From the NCBI GenBank assembly GCA_937975235.1, contig CALJUZ010000023.1, forward strand, positions 1 to 13,907: 13,907 bases of DNA, given 5' to 3'. Source of the stretch: CALJUZ01 sp003387805. Its GTDB lineage: Bacteria; Bacillota; Limnochordia; Limnochordales; ZCTH02-B6. Shown here piece after piece: positions 12,971 to 13,907 of the stretch. Below the pieces are notes generated by a model that saw only the letters and a list, made by a program, of their open reading frames with translations, was not told the origin of the DNA and searched no databases. The translations under genes and the position numbers were made by a program. Each line of letters begins with the position of its first letter. Position 1 is the stretch's first letter.

Positions 12971-13907
12971 TCAGACGTCAAGATTTTGGACTTCTTTCGC
13001 GTGGGCCTGGATGAACTCCCGCCGCGGTTCCACGTCTTCGCCCATCAATATCGAGAAGATCTCGTCGGCCAGCTGCGCGTCCTCCACCGTCAGCTTGCGG
13101 ATGGTGCGCGTTTCGGGATTCATCGTCGTCTCCCACAGCTGCTCCGCGTTCATCTCGCCGAGACCTTTGTAGCGCTGAACGGTGACGCCCTGGCGGCCCA
13201 CCCGCTCCAACACTTCCTCCAGCTCCTCGTCGCTGTAGGCGTAGTGGATCTCGCCGCCCTTTTTGACGCCGTACAGGGGCGGCATGGCGATGTAGACGTG
13301 GCCGTCTTCCACCAAAGGCTTCATGAACCGGTAGAAGAACGTCAAGAGCAGCGTGCGGATGTGGGCGCCGTCCACGTCGGCGTCGGTGTTGTGGCAGCAG
13401 ATGCCGCCGATGCCGGCGATGAAGTTTTCATCGCCTTCCACCGAGAAGTCGTAGACTTGTCCGCGCGTCGGCTGCACTTCCTCCACCGACGCGACCGGCA
13501 GGGCCGCCAAATCGCCCCCGGGCCCGTCCGCGGCCTCGCCGTGCCGCTTCTCCCCCACGACCCAGTACAAGGGCCGGTTCCGCTTCATGTCCATGCCGCG
13601 CAAAATGCGGACGTCCATGTCCTGGGACAGCACCAGGTAGGCCAGCTGGCCCGCCGCGTCTTTGGACGCGGTGCGCAGGACCAGGCGGCCGCCGGTGCTT
13701 TTGCGCGGGCGGTACCGCTCCAGGTACGCCCGCTGCCGCTCTTTCGGCAGGTTGAACACGATGTCCGGGATGCGCTCGCCCTGATCCCATGTGGCCGTGG
13801 ACGTGAACACGTCCCGACGGGTTTCGGCCCGCCACGCCTCCGGCGCCGGCGTCAGCGCCACCGGCGCGGCGTTTTTCGCCGTGCCGGACGCGGCGGCCGC
13901 CGCCCGC
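12971..13907 (-). CDS. gyrB: DNA gyrase subunit B, 3' part, interrupted by an intein
   Basis: ATPase/Toprim subunit of gyrase, cut by the right window edge; the frame is open to the last base. The last 138 codons (12971-13387) are the GyrB C-terminal extein. They start at the Toprim metal motif TDADVDGAHIRTLLLTFFYR and continue through GHVYIAMPPLYGV, QRYKGLGEMNAEQLWETTM and ETRTIRKLTVEDA to the usual end. Everything upstream of that Thr (13388-13907) is not gyrase sequence; it is intein, described separately. The normal GyrB residues before the motif (usually IIIM or similar), the ATPase domain and the N-terminal half of the intein lie outside the window. An ATG- or GTG-based call starting at 13861 would be wrong, because that codon is internal to the intein. 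The host protein is rebuilt only after protein splicing. gyrA follows after 11 bases. Confidence 0.95.
   Translation of the reverse strand, partial: RAAAAASGTAKNAAPVALTPAPEAWRAETRRDVFTSTATWDQGERIPDIVFNLPKERQRAYLERYRPRKSTGGRLVLRTASKDAAGQLAYLVLSQDMDVRILRGMDMKRNRPLYWVVGEKRHGEAADGPGGDLAALPVASVEEVQPTRGQVYDFSVEGDENFIAGIGGICCHNTDADVDGAHIRTLLLTFFYRFMKPLVEDGHVYIAMPPLYGVKKGGEIHYAYSDEELEEVLERVGRQGVTVQRYKGLGEMNAEQLWETTMNPETRTIRKLTVEDAQLADEIFSILMGEDVEPRREFIQAHAKEVQNLDV
13388..13907 (-). mobile_element. GyrB intein, C-terminal part with degenerate homing endonuclease
   Basis: This is the last 173 codons of an intein in frame with gyrB. Splicing block F is VYDFSVEGDENFIAG (13412-13456), and block G is IGGICCHN (13388-13411), ending in the His-Asn needed for Asn cyclisation. 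The +1 extein residue is Thr, an accepted nucleophile. Upstream are blocks of a LAGLIDADG (DOD) homing endonuclease: a block D-like ERIPDIVF (13754-13777), a block E position reading AYLERYRPRKST (about 13691-13729) in place of the usual hydrophobic-G-Y-x-x-G-D-G, and a block H-like SKDAAGQLAYLVLSQDMDVRI. The missing acidic residue in block E suggests the nuclease is dead while splicing residues are kept. A Gly/Ala/Asp-rich stretch (about 13495-13545) links nuclease and splicing parts. Blocks A, B and C are beyond the edge. Confidence 0.93.

Noticed and set aside
13859..13861. GTG at 13861 as the start of a 296-residue GyrB
   Set aside because: The frame is open to the window edge and this codon lies inside the intein; no ribosome binding site or GyrB N-terminus is present.

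Overview
The window is high-GC DNA with GTG and TTG starts, strong AGGAGG-type ribosome binding sites, CCA-encoding tRNAs and several Bacillota-typical families (YlbF, YqhV/DUF2619, DUF421, DUF4363, DUF420). This points to a high-GC, possibly thermophilic Bacillota lineage of the Symbiobacteriia / Limnochordia / Thermaerobacter kind. That placement is an inference from gene content and base composition, not from a phylogeny.

Layout from left to right. (1) On the minus strand, trpB2 followed by glyA form a two-gene unit, ending in a 31-nt tandem duplication at the left edge. (2) A small YqhV-like membrane protein (+) converges on a YlbF-family gene (-), followed by about 315 bases of non-coding DNA with a 16-nt tandem repeat. 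(3) A plus-strand series follows: a short orphan ORF, a membrane-anchored HD-GYP protein, glutamate dehydrogenase, a DUF420/CtaM-like membrane protein, a DUF421 membrane protein and a DUF4363 protein whose start overlaps the DUF421 stop. (4) On the minus strand, a four-helix membrane protein with two pairs of histidines is followed, after 4 bases, by a two-domain sulfurtransferase. (5) Also on the minus strand are gyrB (3' part only), gyrA, tRNA-Ile(GAU) and tRNA-Ala(UGC), closed by an intrinsic terminator. The gyrB-gyrA pair suggests the chromosome origin may lie beyond the right edge.

The most notable element is in gyrB. The coding frame that enters from the right edge is not gyrase but the C-terminal part of an intein. 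It ends His-Asn directly before the Thr of the catalytic Toprim motif TDADVDG. The homing-endonuclease remnant inside it has the usual flanking blocks, but its second LAGLIDADG motif is degraded. Other points worth following are the candidate di-heme membrane protein coupled to the sulfurtransferase, Ala at the quinolone-determining Ser position of GyrA, and an in-frame GTG-TAA placed exactly where the ribosome binding site of the DUF420 gene points.
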